From NCBI RefSeq assembly GCF_009647655.1, contig NZ_WJFD01000007.1:186001-250000 (forward strand): DNA of 64,000 bases. Reading direction: 5' to 3'. The position numbers were made by a program, and so were the translations under genes. This stretch comes from Chitinophaga sp. SYP-B3965. Its GTDB lineage: Bacteria; Bacteroidota; Bacteroidia; Chitinophagales; Chitinophagaceae. The notes under the pieces are model-generated. The model was not told the DNA's origin. It saw nothing but the letters and a program-made list of their open reading frames with translations, and did no database searches. Positions 9,227 through 17,218 of this stretch are shown here, in pieces (positions within the stretch are counted from its first letter, which is position 1; every line of letters begins with the position of its first letter).

Positions 9227-10342
9227 ATGAAGCACATCCTCATCATATTACTCCTGTTACCACTGCTGAGCCTTGGCCAGGAAAAGGAATACCACCTGAA
9301 AGGGCATATGCGTAACTGGAAAGGACAAGACTCCATTGCAGTTATTTATATAAAGAATAATGCGCTGGTGATTGATACGATCATTGCTACAGATGGCCGT
9401 TTCGAAATAAAAGGGAAATTGGAACAGCCGGTAAGTACAGGCCTTCGTTCCATGAAGCCCATGAAAAGGAACGAGATCGCCGATAATATAAGATTCTATC
9501 TTGAACCCGGCGTCCTGCTCCTTGAAGGAACAGATTCCCTGCGCTACAGTCAGCTAAAAACGCACGAGGTAAATGCAGATCACAAAAAACTCGAAAGCGC
9601 CACAAAACCTTTCCTGGATCGTTTAATGGAATTACGGAGAACAGCGATGGCCACTCCAAAGGAAAAACAGCAAACACCTGCATTCAAAGAGTTGGAAGCA
9701 GAATATAAGGCGCTGCAGGATTCCATGAAACAAACACAGATCCGTTTCGTAAAAGCAAATCCAAAGTCATTCATCTCTTTGGAAGCCATCACGCAACTGG
9801 CAGGAGCAACCATGAATTATTCCGTAACCGCTCCCTTGTTTGAATCACTGGACCCTTCACTGAAGCAACTGCCTTTAGGAAAAGACCTCGATGCCAAACT
9901 AACAATAGCGAAGAAAACGAAGATCGGCACTGTAATGCCTTCCTTTACTTCACTGGATACCGCCCGTAATGAACTGCATTTAAATGATGTGGTAAGTAAA
10001 GGCAAAGTAACATTGGTAGATTTCTGGGCCAGCTGGTGTGCTCCCTGCCGTGCAGAAAATCCAAACGTTGTAAAAGCTTTCAACTCCTTCCACCCGAAAG
10101 GTTTTGAGATCATCAGTGTATCACTGGATGATAATGCACAACGCTGGAAAGACGCGATCGTAAAAGACGGTATGCCATGGTATCATGTATCCGGCCTAAA
10201 GAAATGGCAGGAGCCGGTAGCGGTATTTTTCGGCATCAGCGCAGTGCCGGATAATTTCCTGCTGGATGCAAAGGGAAGGGTAGTAGCACGAGGCCTCAAA
10301 GGAGAAGCTTTATATAAGAAGATAGAAGAGATGACCCGCTAA
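9227..10342 (+). CDS. TlpA-like secreted thioredoxin with DUF4369-type N-terminal domain
   Basis: 371 residues. Signal peptide MKHILIILLLLPLLSLGQ, then a beta-rich DUF4369-like domain (about 22-115), a helical linker, and a thioredoxin fold from about 235. The redox site is WCAPC at about 269-273 (FWASWCAPCRAENPNVV) and the cis-Pro region is GISAVPDNFLLD. It starts 11 bp after susD and is probably the last gene of the operon. Such proteins reduce or isomerise disulfides in the envelope; its link to SusCD uptake is unclear. Confidence 0.88.
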   Translation: MKHILIILLLLPLLSLGQEKEYHLKGHMRNWKGQDSIAVIYIKNNALVIDTIIATDGRFEIKGKLEQPVSTGLRSMKPMKRNEIADNIRFYLEPGVLLLEGTDSLRYSQLKTHEVNADHKKLESATKPFLDRLMELRRTAMATPKEKQQTPAFKELEAEYKALQDSMKQTQIRFVKANPKSFISLEAITQLAGATMNYSVTAPLFESLDPSLKQLPLGKDLDAKLTIAKKTKIGTVMPSFTSLDTARNELHLNDVVSKGKVTLVDFWASWCAPCRAENPNVVKAFNSFHPKGFEIISVSLDDNAQRWKDAIVKDGMPWYHVSGLKKWQEPVAVFFGISAVPDNFLLDAKGRVVARGLKGEALYKKIEEMTR

Positions 10343-10358
10343 GTTATATTTAATATGG

Positions 10359-10392
10359 AAACCGCTGGTCCCCCGGGGCCGGCGGTTTTTTT
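10359..10392 (+). terminator. Intrinsic terminator of the sigma-FecR-SusCD-TlpA operon
   Basis: AAACCGC and GCGGTTT arms flank an inner GC-rich hairpin (GGTCCCCCGGGGCC region), followed by a run of seven T residues. It lies 17 bp after the TlpA-like stop codon. Confidence 0.85.
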
Positions 10393-10450
10393 ATGTAGGA
10401 AAGTATTCATCCCCCCAATGTTGTACATTACGCTATCGTTAATCTGATAA

Positions 10451-11185
10451 ATGGGCCGGGTATTTCTTATCATATTGGTTTTTATTCTCCTCACCATGCT
10501 ATCCCAGATAGGTGGGCTGGTATATCTGTTAGCCATTTGCATCCCGGTGAAACGCATTTCCCAATTTTTCATTTTCCTGGTATTGTATGCCATTACCAGT
10601 TATGGTATAGTTCCCATGATTGCCAGAGAAACAGGCCGCGTGCAGGTAAGATCTACTTTCATTTCCACCATCCTCAACAGAAACTATGTACGTCCTGATT
10701 TGAAAGCGGTAATTGTAGATATGGAAAACGTAAATTGTTTAGATGCCAATTTCCCTTTCATCAACGGCTTCCCCTTATTCCCTCATTTGAGTCATAATGA
10801 TGGATATAAGCTGGACATCGCTTTCCGGTATATTGATAAACGCACGAACAAAGAAACAGATCAGATACCTTCCTGGAATGGTTACGGCATTTATGAGGAA
10901 CCATTGCCGCATGAAGTGAATATGCCGGCAGAATGTGAAAGGAAGGGAAGATGGCAGTATAGTCTCCTTCACTACATCACACCACAAAGCAGCAGAGAGA
11001 ATTATAAATTGGACCTCGCAGGAACGAAAGCACTCATCCTAAAACTGGTTGCAAATCCTTCCGTAAAAAAGATCTTCCTGGAACCGCATCTAAAAAGCAG
11101 AATGGCAATAGAGAGCGACAAGATCCGTTATCAGGGATGCAAAGCCGTGCGGCATGATGATCACATTCATGTTGAAATTCAGTAA
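10451..11185 (+). CDS. Membrane-anchored LAS-type metallopeptidase, murein endopeptidase-like
   Basis: 244 residues. The N-terminus holds two hydrophobic spans (about 3-30 and 36-56), unlike soluble periplasmic MepA. The rest carries HLSHNDGYKLDIAF near residue 115 and a C-terminal RHDDHIHVEIQ. These match the HxxxxxxxD and HxH zinc ligands of the LAS group (MepA/M74, D-Ala-D-Ala peptidases). A peptidoglycan-cleaving role facing the periplasm is likely but not proven. Convergent with the PhnA-like gene, with a shared terminator between. Confidence 0.7.
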   Translation: MGRVFLIILVFILLTMLSQIGGLVYLLAICIPVKRISQFFIFLVLYAITSYGIVPMIARETGRVQVRSTFISTILNRNYVRPDLKAVIVDMENVNCLDANFPFINGFPLFPHLSHNDGYKLDIAFRYIDKRTNKETDQIPSWNGYGIYEEPLPHEVNMPAECERKGRWQYSLLHYITPQSSRENYKLDLAGTKALILKLVANPSVKKIFLEPHLKSRMAIESDKIRYQGCKAVRHDDHIHVEIQ

Positions 11186-11218
11186 TGATTATTGCCCCCT
11201 TATAAAATGTAATAAATT

Positions 11219-11257
11219 AAAAGCGGCTGTTTCAATTGTTATGAAGCAGCCGCTTTT
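11219..11257. terminator. Bidirectional terminator between convergent genes
   Basis: AAAAGCGGCTG and CAGCCGCTTTT are perfectly complementary, with A-run and T-run on either side. It sits between the plus-strand peptidase gene (ends 11185) and the minus-strand PhnA-like gene (ends 11271), so it can serve both. Confidence 0.85.
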
Positions 11258-11270
11258 ATTTAATAAAATA

Positions 11271-11855
11271 TTATCCCTGTTTCCTCACATACTTCGTAAG
11301 AATAACGATTAACTGCCCCTCTATCTTTCCTTCGATCTGTTCTGTATTTTCTTCCACTAATTTGATATTCTTCACCACAGTACCCATCTTAGCATTGAGC
11401 GTAGAACCCTTTACATCCAGGGATTTCGTGAGCACAACCGTATCACCTGTTTGCAACTGGTTACCATTAGCATCTTTATGCAGATCAACCGTTCCGTCAT
11501 TATCCTGATCCCCGGTGGCTTTAGCCCATTCCAGATTTTCATCTGTGAGGTACAACATATCCAGGTTCTCCATGGCCCAGCTTTCATGCTGAAGGCGGTT
11601 CAGCATCCGCCAGGACATAACCTGTACCCCGGGTACTTCATTCCACATAGATTCCGCTAAACACTTCCAGTGATCACTGTCCAGATCTTCTTTCTTGTCT
11701 ATTTGCGCGAGGCATTTAGCACAGATCAGGATACTGTTATCAGGAGTGCTGCGGGATTGTGGTGGTACTTCATATGTTTTTAAAGCCGTTTCGCTTTGGC
11801 AGAGCTCACATTTGTTACCACTTCTTTCCTTAAGTTGATCATCCAGTTTCATCAT
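11271..11855 (-). CDS. PhnA domain / zinc-ribbon protein
   Basis: 194 residues. The N-terminus has a zinc-ribbon pattern with CELCQSE (about 17-23) and CAKCLAQ (about 46-52). The C-terminal half contains DANGNQLQTGDTVVLTKSLD and VKGSTLNAKMGTVVKNIKLV, the PhnA domain. Despite the historic name, PhnA-family proteins are not shown to be needed for alkylphosphonate breakdown; the role is best called unknown. A middle segment of about 60 residues (WNEVPGVQVMSWRMLNRLQH) separates the two parts. Confidence 0.85.
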   Translation of the reverse strand: MMKLDDQLKERSGNKCELCQSETALKTYEVPPQSRSTPDNSILICAKCLAQIDKKEDLDSDHWKCLAESMWNEVPGVQVMSWRMLNRLQHESWAMENLDMLYLTDENLEWAKATGDQDNDGTVDLHKDANGNQLQTGDTVVLTKSLDVKGSTLNAKMGTVVKNIKLVEENTEQIEGKIEGQLIVILTKYVRKQG

Positions 11856-11905
11856 ATTGCTTTATAAAATGTGCGCTAAGGTAACATTTTTTTGCGGGAG
11901 GGTTT

Positions 11906-13306
11906 TTATTTGGAAGTGTCGCAACTACAGAGGCTATCCAGTCTGGACAATACATACGTTGTATCAGATATAATTGTCTCCCCTTCCTCTTTTGGTTTGC
12001 TGGCAGGTACCGATTGTTGAATTGTTTTAATGAATTGCAACACTTCTTTCTTAGTAGCTGGCTTCATATCCATTGTCAAAGATTGCTTCCTGGATGTGGT
12101 GAATTTTTTAACGCCAAAGGATAGTTTTTGAGGATCTGTGCCCTTGCTGGCAATAACATATGCTGTGATGCCTTCCGGCAGTAACATATCATATCCTGAT
12201 TCATTGAATCCATAAGTTTTACCATCACTATACAGCCCTCCTTGCAGATAGATCTTATAATAAGGAATAACAAGAGAAAGAGATACCGATTCATCCAGCT
12301 GACCAGTTATATGAACATCCAGCTCGCTTAGTACACAATTGGCAGATTTAAGGATGAGCTGATCAATATTATACCATCCAAAAGTTTGGATCGATGCCTC
12401 ATAGAAAGGCTGTTTTTTTATTTCAGGAAAACCAGCAACTTCAAATACTGTTGAATTTTCACGCATAGGTGTAGCAGTAGGGCGATTCCGGCAATCATCA
12501 CATTCAGAAGTAGCCAGGTGAGGCGGCACCACATCCCATTTCTTTTTCCCTTCACGGTCTATATAATGATAGATGGCTTCCAGTTCTTTATCCGTCAGTG
12601 TCGGAAAAGGATTCATCGCCAGTTTATTGAAAGACTTGAAGATGCAGCAGGCGTAACTATCACCGGATGCCACAACAGCCGCATTATTTCTCGTATAGCG
12701 ATATACTGCCGCAGTATCATGTTTCCAGCGTTGCATCGTTCCATATAATGCAGGGCCTATTGTCTTACGATCAATAGCGTGGCAGGGCGTACAACTGGAC
12801 ATAAATATTTTTTGCCCCACTGCTATGTCAACCGTATTAGGCTTCATAGGTATAGGCTGCGGGGATACCCAGTTAATACCATCCCCTTCTTCCTTCCCGT
12901 TGAATAACATCATGTTATCCATCTTATCATCAGTAGGTATCTTTATCTGAACGGGTTTGAGTATGTCCACTTTTGCACTTCGGGAAGGGTTGATATAGAT
13001 CATGCCACCACTTCTCAATGGTTGTCCGTTGCTTTCAGTATGAAGTGCTGCCAGCAACATATCCTCAATCGTAACAGCCTCTTTTATTTCCAGTTTTACC
13101 TGCGTTTCGCCCTCTGCCTTTAGTGCATTGGCTGGAATAATAAGCAAAGTACCGCCCGCCAGTTGCAGCGTGGTATCTTCTAACGTGTTGATCTGCACGA
13201 ATTGAGAAGGAAGGTCTGATGGACCAAAAATAGAAGGAACAGGAGCAGAAGTATTACAGCTTCCAAAAAGTAGCAGGATAATACAGGCGCGTAAAAAATG
13301 ATTCAT
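11906..13306 (-). CDS. Lipoprotein with single c-type cytochrome domain
   Basis: 466 residues. The N-terminus MNHFLRACIILLLFGSC ends in a lipobox cysteine. Residues 30-160 form a beta-rich region that I do not recognise (LAGGTLLIIPANALKAEGET). A cytochrome c domain follows with haem motif CTPCH near 172-176 (QKIFMSSCTPCHAIDRKTIG) and a conserved MNPFPTLTDKELEAIYHYI near 230-250 supplying the distal Met. The C-terminal 200 residues are of unknown fold. It is monocistronic and probably exported and membrane-anchored in the periplasm. Confidence 0.75.
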   Translation of the reverse strand: MNHFLRACIILLLFGSCNTSAPVPSIFGPSDLPSQFVQINTLEDTTLQLAGGTLLIIPANALKAEGETQVKLEIKEAVTIEDMLLAALHTESNGQPLRSGGMIYINPSRSAKVDILKPVQIKIPTDDKMDNMMLFNGKEEGDGINWVSPQPIPMKPNTVDIAVGQKIFMSSCTPCHAIDRKTIGPALYGTMQRWKHDTAAVYRYTRNNAAVVASGDSYACCIFKSFNKLAMNPFPTLTDKELEAIYHYIDREGKKKWDVVPPHLATSECDDCRNRPTATPMRENSTVFEVAGFPEIKKQPFYEASIQTFGWYNIDQLILKSANCVLSELDVHITGQLDESVSLSLVIPYYKIYLQGGLYSDGKTYGFNESGYDMLLPEGITAYVIASKGTDPQKLSFGVKKFTTSRKQSLTMDMKPATKKEVLQFIKTIQQSVPASKPKEEGETIISDTTYVLSRLDSLCSCDTSK

Positions 13307-13562
13307 GGTAATAGGTGTTATTCATAATGACAAGATGAAGATATAACACTATTCCATAAACGGGAATGATACCCATCAGGTGCAGATAATGATATAGATC
13401 ATGATATTTTTGATCATGGAACGATCCTTTGAGATCATTGGTAAAATATTGGGATTTTCAGTTTAACCCTCCTGCTAAGAAATGAATTAAGCCCTACCTG
13501 ATATTCCTTGACATAGGCTCGACATAGTAAATGCAAAGCTCTACAATAGCTCTAAGGTTGTT
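13307..13562. promoter_or_regulatory. Intergenic region with clustered GATCAT words, upstream of the cytochrome lipoprotein
   Basis: No gene seen. GATCAT occurs at 13397-13402, 13412-13417 and 13433-13438, with GATC also at 13423; the first two flank an AT-rich spacer and give partial dyad symmetry. This may be the regulator site of the minus-strand cytochrome gene, but spacing is irregular and the evidence is weak. Confidence 0.25.
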
Positions 13563-14420
13563 TTACCTTTCTATCCGCGCATATTCCTGTACCCTCCTGT
13601 TCAGTGTAAAACTGAAATCTTCCGTGCCCACCAGCAGGTTACCTGCAGGATCAGTAAAGAACAGGATATTATCCCCGGCTTTCACAAAATACAGGGTATA
13701 GGTATCGTTGGGGGAAGGGTTCACTTTATAGATGATCCTGCCGTCTTTTCCGGCCTTAACTTCCCACGTGCCCCTGGCCATGGTTTCTTTTTTATACTTC
13801 ATGCCGCCTTTGAGGTAATAAGTGGGTTTGCCGTTATCGTCTGTATAAAAGATGAAGTACCATTTTAGTTTGTAACACGTTTCAAGCCTTCCCATGCCTA
13901 CCGCATCAGATAAAGGGTTACAAGGTGTTCTGCCTTCATACACTGTTGCATTTTTGAGCGGCGTTTGTTTGGTGGGATAGTTGAACAGGTCCATCGGTTG
14001 GCTCCTGATATTATTTAAAGCATAGCTGAAACCACCGTTCCCTGAGAGCAACTGGTCCTTTGCATCCGCAAAATGCACCAGGTTGGTATTGATCTCAAGT
14101 ACATTCGCTTTTTTACCATTGTTCAGCAGGTAATAATGAATACCCTCTTTTTTGGACGAACCACCCTTAATGGCGATCCTCTTTTCATCCATAAATCCAT
14201 TGGTATTGGGCTTGCAAATACCGTACTGGCATTCAAGATCATAATCCGTAAAACGGAGCACCAGTTTCCACCGGATAAAATCAATGGAATCCGTTAAAGA
14301 GATGCCCAGGAATTCCCGGATGCTGCGATCAGCTGGGGTACTGCCAATGTAAGTACGTTCTTTGGCGGCTGCAGAGGAGCCCAGCAGTATCAGTATGCAA
14401 AGTGTGTAAATGGTCTTCAT
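13563..14420 (-). CDS. Secreted protein of unknown function
   Basis: About 285 residues if started at the ATG at 14420; the frame extends to 14465 but the later ATG gives a clean signal peptide, MKTIYTLCILILLGSSAAAK. The mature part is beta-rich with no known catalytic motif. Two cysteine pairs (ECQYGICKP; TPCNPL with ETCYKL) may form disulfides in the periplasm. The C-terminal third (NDTYTLYFVKAGDNILFFTD) looks like the lipocalin-like type of domain common in Bacteroidota, but this is a loose impression. Confidence 0.7.
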   Translation of the reverse strand: MKTIYTLCILILLGSSAAAKERTYIGSTPADRSIREFLGISLTDSIDFIRWKLVLRFTDYDLECQYGICKPNTNGFMDEKRIAIKGGSSKKEGIHYYLLNNGKKANVLEINTNLVHFADAKDQLLSGNGGFSYALNNIRSQPMDLFNYPTKQTPLKNATVYEGRTPCNPLSDAVGMGRLETCYKLKWYFIFYTDDNGKPTYYLKGGMKYKKETMARGTWEVKAGKDGRIIYKVNPSPNDTYTLYFVKAGDNILFFTDPAGNLLVGTEDFSFTLNRRVQEYARIER

Positions 14421-14496
14421 ATCCCTTTTTTTACTAAACATCCTGTTATTAAGCGTTGTACACAAATGATTTACACCATGTGCAGAATTTCCTTGA

Positions 14497-15222
14497 TCAA
14501 AGGGCTATCGTACCTTTTACCCTGTATCCGCATACTTTAAAACCAGCTTTCAGCAAAGTAGCCTGAGAGTGATGGTTGTTGATATTACACCGGGCAGCAG
14601 GTATTCTTCCCAGGAGATAAGCTTCTTTTTTTAATTCCTGTACGATGAAGCTGCCAAATCCCTGTTGGCGATATGGTTCTTTTACATGCATGTAAATATC
14701 TATATAGGGCATGTTGTAACTCCATACAAAACCTCCGCTGGCCACAATCTCTCCATTCTTTTCCAGCACGTGGCTGCTATCATCTTCCCCCATCTCATCC
14801 GTATCTTTCGTTTTACGAAAGATCACATCAGGTAAAGAAAGCGTACTCGTATAATGGTCTTCAAATAAAATGGCCTCTGCATGGATGTTAGTGCCATAAG
14901 CATACAACATGGCCAATAACAAGGGGTCATTGGTTTGGCTTTCAATTAAAGCAGCACCGCAGGCTGTATGGAATTTGGGGAAGATAAGATGTGCGAATTT
15001 CCTGAAAGGCGGAATGATATAGAATTCAAAGATCGCCACCTGGTCCTTTCCCCAAATGGAGCCATAACCGATCTCCATATCGTTTATCGTAAACTGATAA
15101 GTATCCGCCCAGCCAAAATCATGAAACTTGTTACAAACGAATTGAAAATTACTTTCATGCAGGAACAGCACACGGAGTGGCTGAATGGTTTCGAGGCTGC
15201 ATTTGGTTACTTTAAATTCCAT
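14497..15222 (-). CDS. GNAT family N-acetyltransferase
   Basis: 241 residues. The acetyl-CoA-binding motif of GNAT enzymes is visible near residue 185: VKEPYRQQGFGSFIVQELKK, where Q/R-x-x-G-x-G/A is represented by RQQGFG. Strand-helix pattern and the C-terminal ARCNINNHHSQATLLKAGFK also fit. The N-terminal half may be a second, degenerate acetyltransferase domain, as total length is about 90 residues more than a single GNAT unit. Substrate unknown. Confidence 0.8.
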   Translation of the reverse strand: MEFKVTKCSLETIQPLRVLFLHESNFQFVCNKFHDFGWADTYQFTINDMEIGYGSIWGKDQVAIFEFYIIPPFRKFAHLIFPKFHTACGAALIESQTNDPLLLAMLYAYGTNIHAEAILFEDHYTSTLSLPDVIFRKTKDTDEMGEDDSSHVLEKNGEIVASGGFVWSYNMPYIDIYMHVKEPYRQQGFGSFIVQELKKEAYLLGRIPAARCNINNHHSQATLLKAGFKVCGYRVKGTIAL

Positions 15223-15255
15223 ATATAAATATACGGACTAGTAACAAAAGCCTCT

Positions 15256-15960
15256 TTATTTAATAGAATTGGCCACCTGGTATTTCCAATTGAGGTGTTT
15301 GCATAATCCTTCGAGACCAGGATAAATAGTCCTGCTGTTTGTTCCAAGCCTGGACAGTCTTTTAATAAGCAGTGGCTTTAATGCATGTGGAATTATCACC
15401 TTGGTGATGAGATCTTTCATATCCACATCCTTTTCTAAAGGAATAAATTCCTGTTCGTCCTTACAATAATAGTGGGCAGTAAACCATCCATCCTGGGCAA
15501 TAACCAATTCATTATTCAGGATGGGCTTATAGATACGGGTTTTGTTGTTCTTAAATGGAGATTTCCTTTGATCAACATCTAAACTTCTGTCAGTATCTAT
15601 TATATAAACACAGGCGTCATTTATACCACAAGGCTGGCATGCAAACCATAAAGCAGTGAGGGGATTGCTTGTCCAGTCAAGAAGCCTGGTCAATAACCCT
15701 TTATGTTGGGCCAGTACAAGCCATTCCCATTTTGTATCTATTTTGCAATTCAGAAGTAATTTGGAACGGCGATGAAGATCTTTCAGCATCTCTTTTTCCA
15801 TCCGGGTAGTGTTTTCTTTAGGATCTTTACGGGCAATAGAAGGAAGTAACGGCCAGTCGCACATTTGCCCTCTAAACAGGACGATCTCATTTTTCTTATC
15901 AACAATTGTTTCCACCAGTGAGAGGTAGTGAACTAAAGAAGTAATGGTAATTATTGTCAT
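15256..15960 (-). CDS. FRG domain-containing protein
   Basis: About 234 residues from the ATG at 15960. The frame extends to 16077, but that would overlap the divergent HipA-like gene, so the internal start is preferred. The name-giving motif is LFRGQMCDWPLLPSIAR at about 28-44, followed by LVLAQHKGLLTRLLDWTSNP (about 80-99), which matches the conserved HxGxPTRLLDWT region. FRG proteins are of unknown biochemistry and are often found in accessory or defence-type loci. It lies head to head with the HipA-like kinase. Confidence 0.85.
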   Translation of the reverse strand: MTIITITSLVHYLSLVETIVDKKNEIVLFRGQMCDWPLLPSIARKDPKENTTRMEKEMLKDLHRRSKLLLNCKIDTKWEWLVLAQHKGLLTRLLDWTSNPLTALWFACQPCGINDACVYIIDTDRSLDVDQRKSPFKNNKTRIYKPILNNELVIAQDGWFTAHYYCKDEQEFIPLEKDVDMKDLITKVIIPHALKPLLIKRLSRLGTNSRTIYPGLEGLCKHLNWKYQVANSIK

Positions 15961-16059
15961 AACTATGGCTTGGAGGGTTGTTAAAATAATAGAGTGTTTT
16001 TGGTCATCTATAGGGTGAATCGCCCCGGCATGGATTTTTTCATTAATTTCACCCCCCAA

Positions 16060-16857
16060 ATGACCCATCAGCCACATACACCCAGAACCGTTAATGTGAC
16101 CCGTTACGTCACACCGCTCCGCGAAGGTGGTTCACTGCCTGCTATTGCAGAAGCTGATGATGGCTTTTTGTATGTACTCAAATTCCGCGGCGCAGGCCAG
16201 GGAATTAAAGCCCTCATTGCTGAATTGATCGGAGGAGAGATAGCCCGCCTGCTGGGCCTCAAAGTACCAGAACTTGTTTTCGCCAACTTGGATGCTGCAT
16301 TTGGCCGCACAGAACCGGATGAAGAGATTCAGGACCTGAACAAAGCAAGCGTAGGGCTTAATTTAGCATTACATTATCTCTCCGGTGCTATCACATTTGA
16401 TCCAACTGCATCCACTGTAGATGCCGCATTGGCTTCAAAGATCGTATGGCTGGATTGTTTTCTCATGAATGTAGACCGCACACCCAGGAATACAAATATG
16501 CTGATGTGGAACAGGGAACTGTGGCTGATAGATCACGGCGCTGCTTTATATTTTCATCACTCCTGGTCTAACTGGGAAGAACAGTCCAAACGCCCTTTTG
16601 TGCAGGTGAAAGATCATGTGTTGTTACCATGGGCTACAGAATTGGAAACAGCAGATGCAGCTTGTAAAGCTATTTTAACGGAAGAACGCATCAACGAAAT
16701 AGTAGCATTAATTCCGGACGAATGGCTGGCTGCCAATGAAATGGTAGCTTCCGTAGCAGAAGGCCGAAACGTATACGCACAGTTCCTGCAATCCCGTATT
16801 GCATCCTCCGAAATATTTGTAAAAGAAGCACAACATGCAAGAACAGCACTTATTTGA
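16060..16857 (+). CDS. HipA-like kinase (HipA_2 type)
   Basis: About 265 residues from the ATG at 16060 (other in-frame starts at 15994 and 16030). Kinase signatures: FLYVLKFRGAGQGIKALIAE (Lys and nucleotide loop), LDCFLMNVDRTPRNTNMLMW (catalytic NxDRxxxNxN, near 147-160) and LWLIDHGAALYFHH (metal-binding Asp as IDHG). It is much shorter than classical HipA (about 440 residues) and has no HipB antitoxin beside it. Instead it overlaps a DUF3037 gene by 23 bp, a pairing I recall as common for this subfamily. Target unknown. Confidence 0.83.
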   Translation: MTHQPHTPRTVNVTRYVTPLREGGSLPAIAEADDGFLYVLKFRGAGQGIKALIAELIGGEIARLLGLKVPELVFANLDAAFGRTEPDEEIQDLNKASVGLNLALHYLSGAITFDPTASTVDAALASKIVWLDCFLMNVDRTPRNTNMLMWNRELWLIDHGAALYFHHSWSNWEEQSKRPFVQVKDHVLLPWATELETADAACKAILTEERINEIVALIPDEWLAANEMVASVAEGRNVYAQFLQSRIASSEIFVKEAQHARTALI

Positions 16858-17218
16858 GTACGCCGTTATCAGGATCGTACCGAGAGTGGAAAGAGAAGAG
16901 TTCCTCAATGTCGGTGTGATCCTTTTCTGCAAGAAGTTAAACTTTTTGCAGGCGATGTTTGCTTTGAATGAAGATAGGCTCCGCGCGTTTTGCAGCCAGA
17001 TAGATATAACCGAAGTGAAAGAATATATACAAGCCTTTGAAAATATCAGCAAAGGCGGAAAGGATGCAGGGCCCATTGGTAAATTAGACCCCGCTTCCCG
17101 TTTCCGCTGGCTCACTGCCACACGCAGCACTATTATTCAATCGTCTAAAATCCATCCCGGATTCTGTAAAGATCCGCTGGAAACGCTTACTCGTTTACAT
17201 ACTCAGTTGGTACTCTGA
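16835..17218 (+). CDS. DUF3037 domain-containing protein
   Basis: 127 residues. Opening LFEYAVIRIVPRVEREEFLN, followed by VGVILFCKKLNFLQ, is typical of DUF3037. It overlaps the HipA-like kinase by 23 bp (different frame), so translation is probably coupled and the two products likely act together. Biochemical role is unknown; a partner or modulator of the kinase is the natural guess from context. The 3' end overlaps the convergent UvrA-like gene by 16 bp. Confidence 0.85.
   Translation: MQEQHLFEYAVIRIVPRVEREEFLNVGVILFCKKLNFLQAMFALNEDRLRAFCSQIDITEVKEYIQAFENISKGGKDAGPIGKLDPASRFRWLTATRSTIIQSSKIHPGFCKDPLETLTRLHTQLVL

Noticed and set aside
13381..13440. Clustered GATCAT words as a methylation or operator array
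   Set aside because: Irregular spacing and only three copies; could be chance in AT-rich DNA.
15961..16077. N-terminal extension of the FRG protein by 39 residues
   Set aside because: It would overlap the divergent HipA-like gene; the ATG at 15960 is the simpler start.
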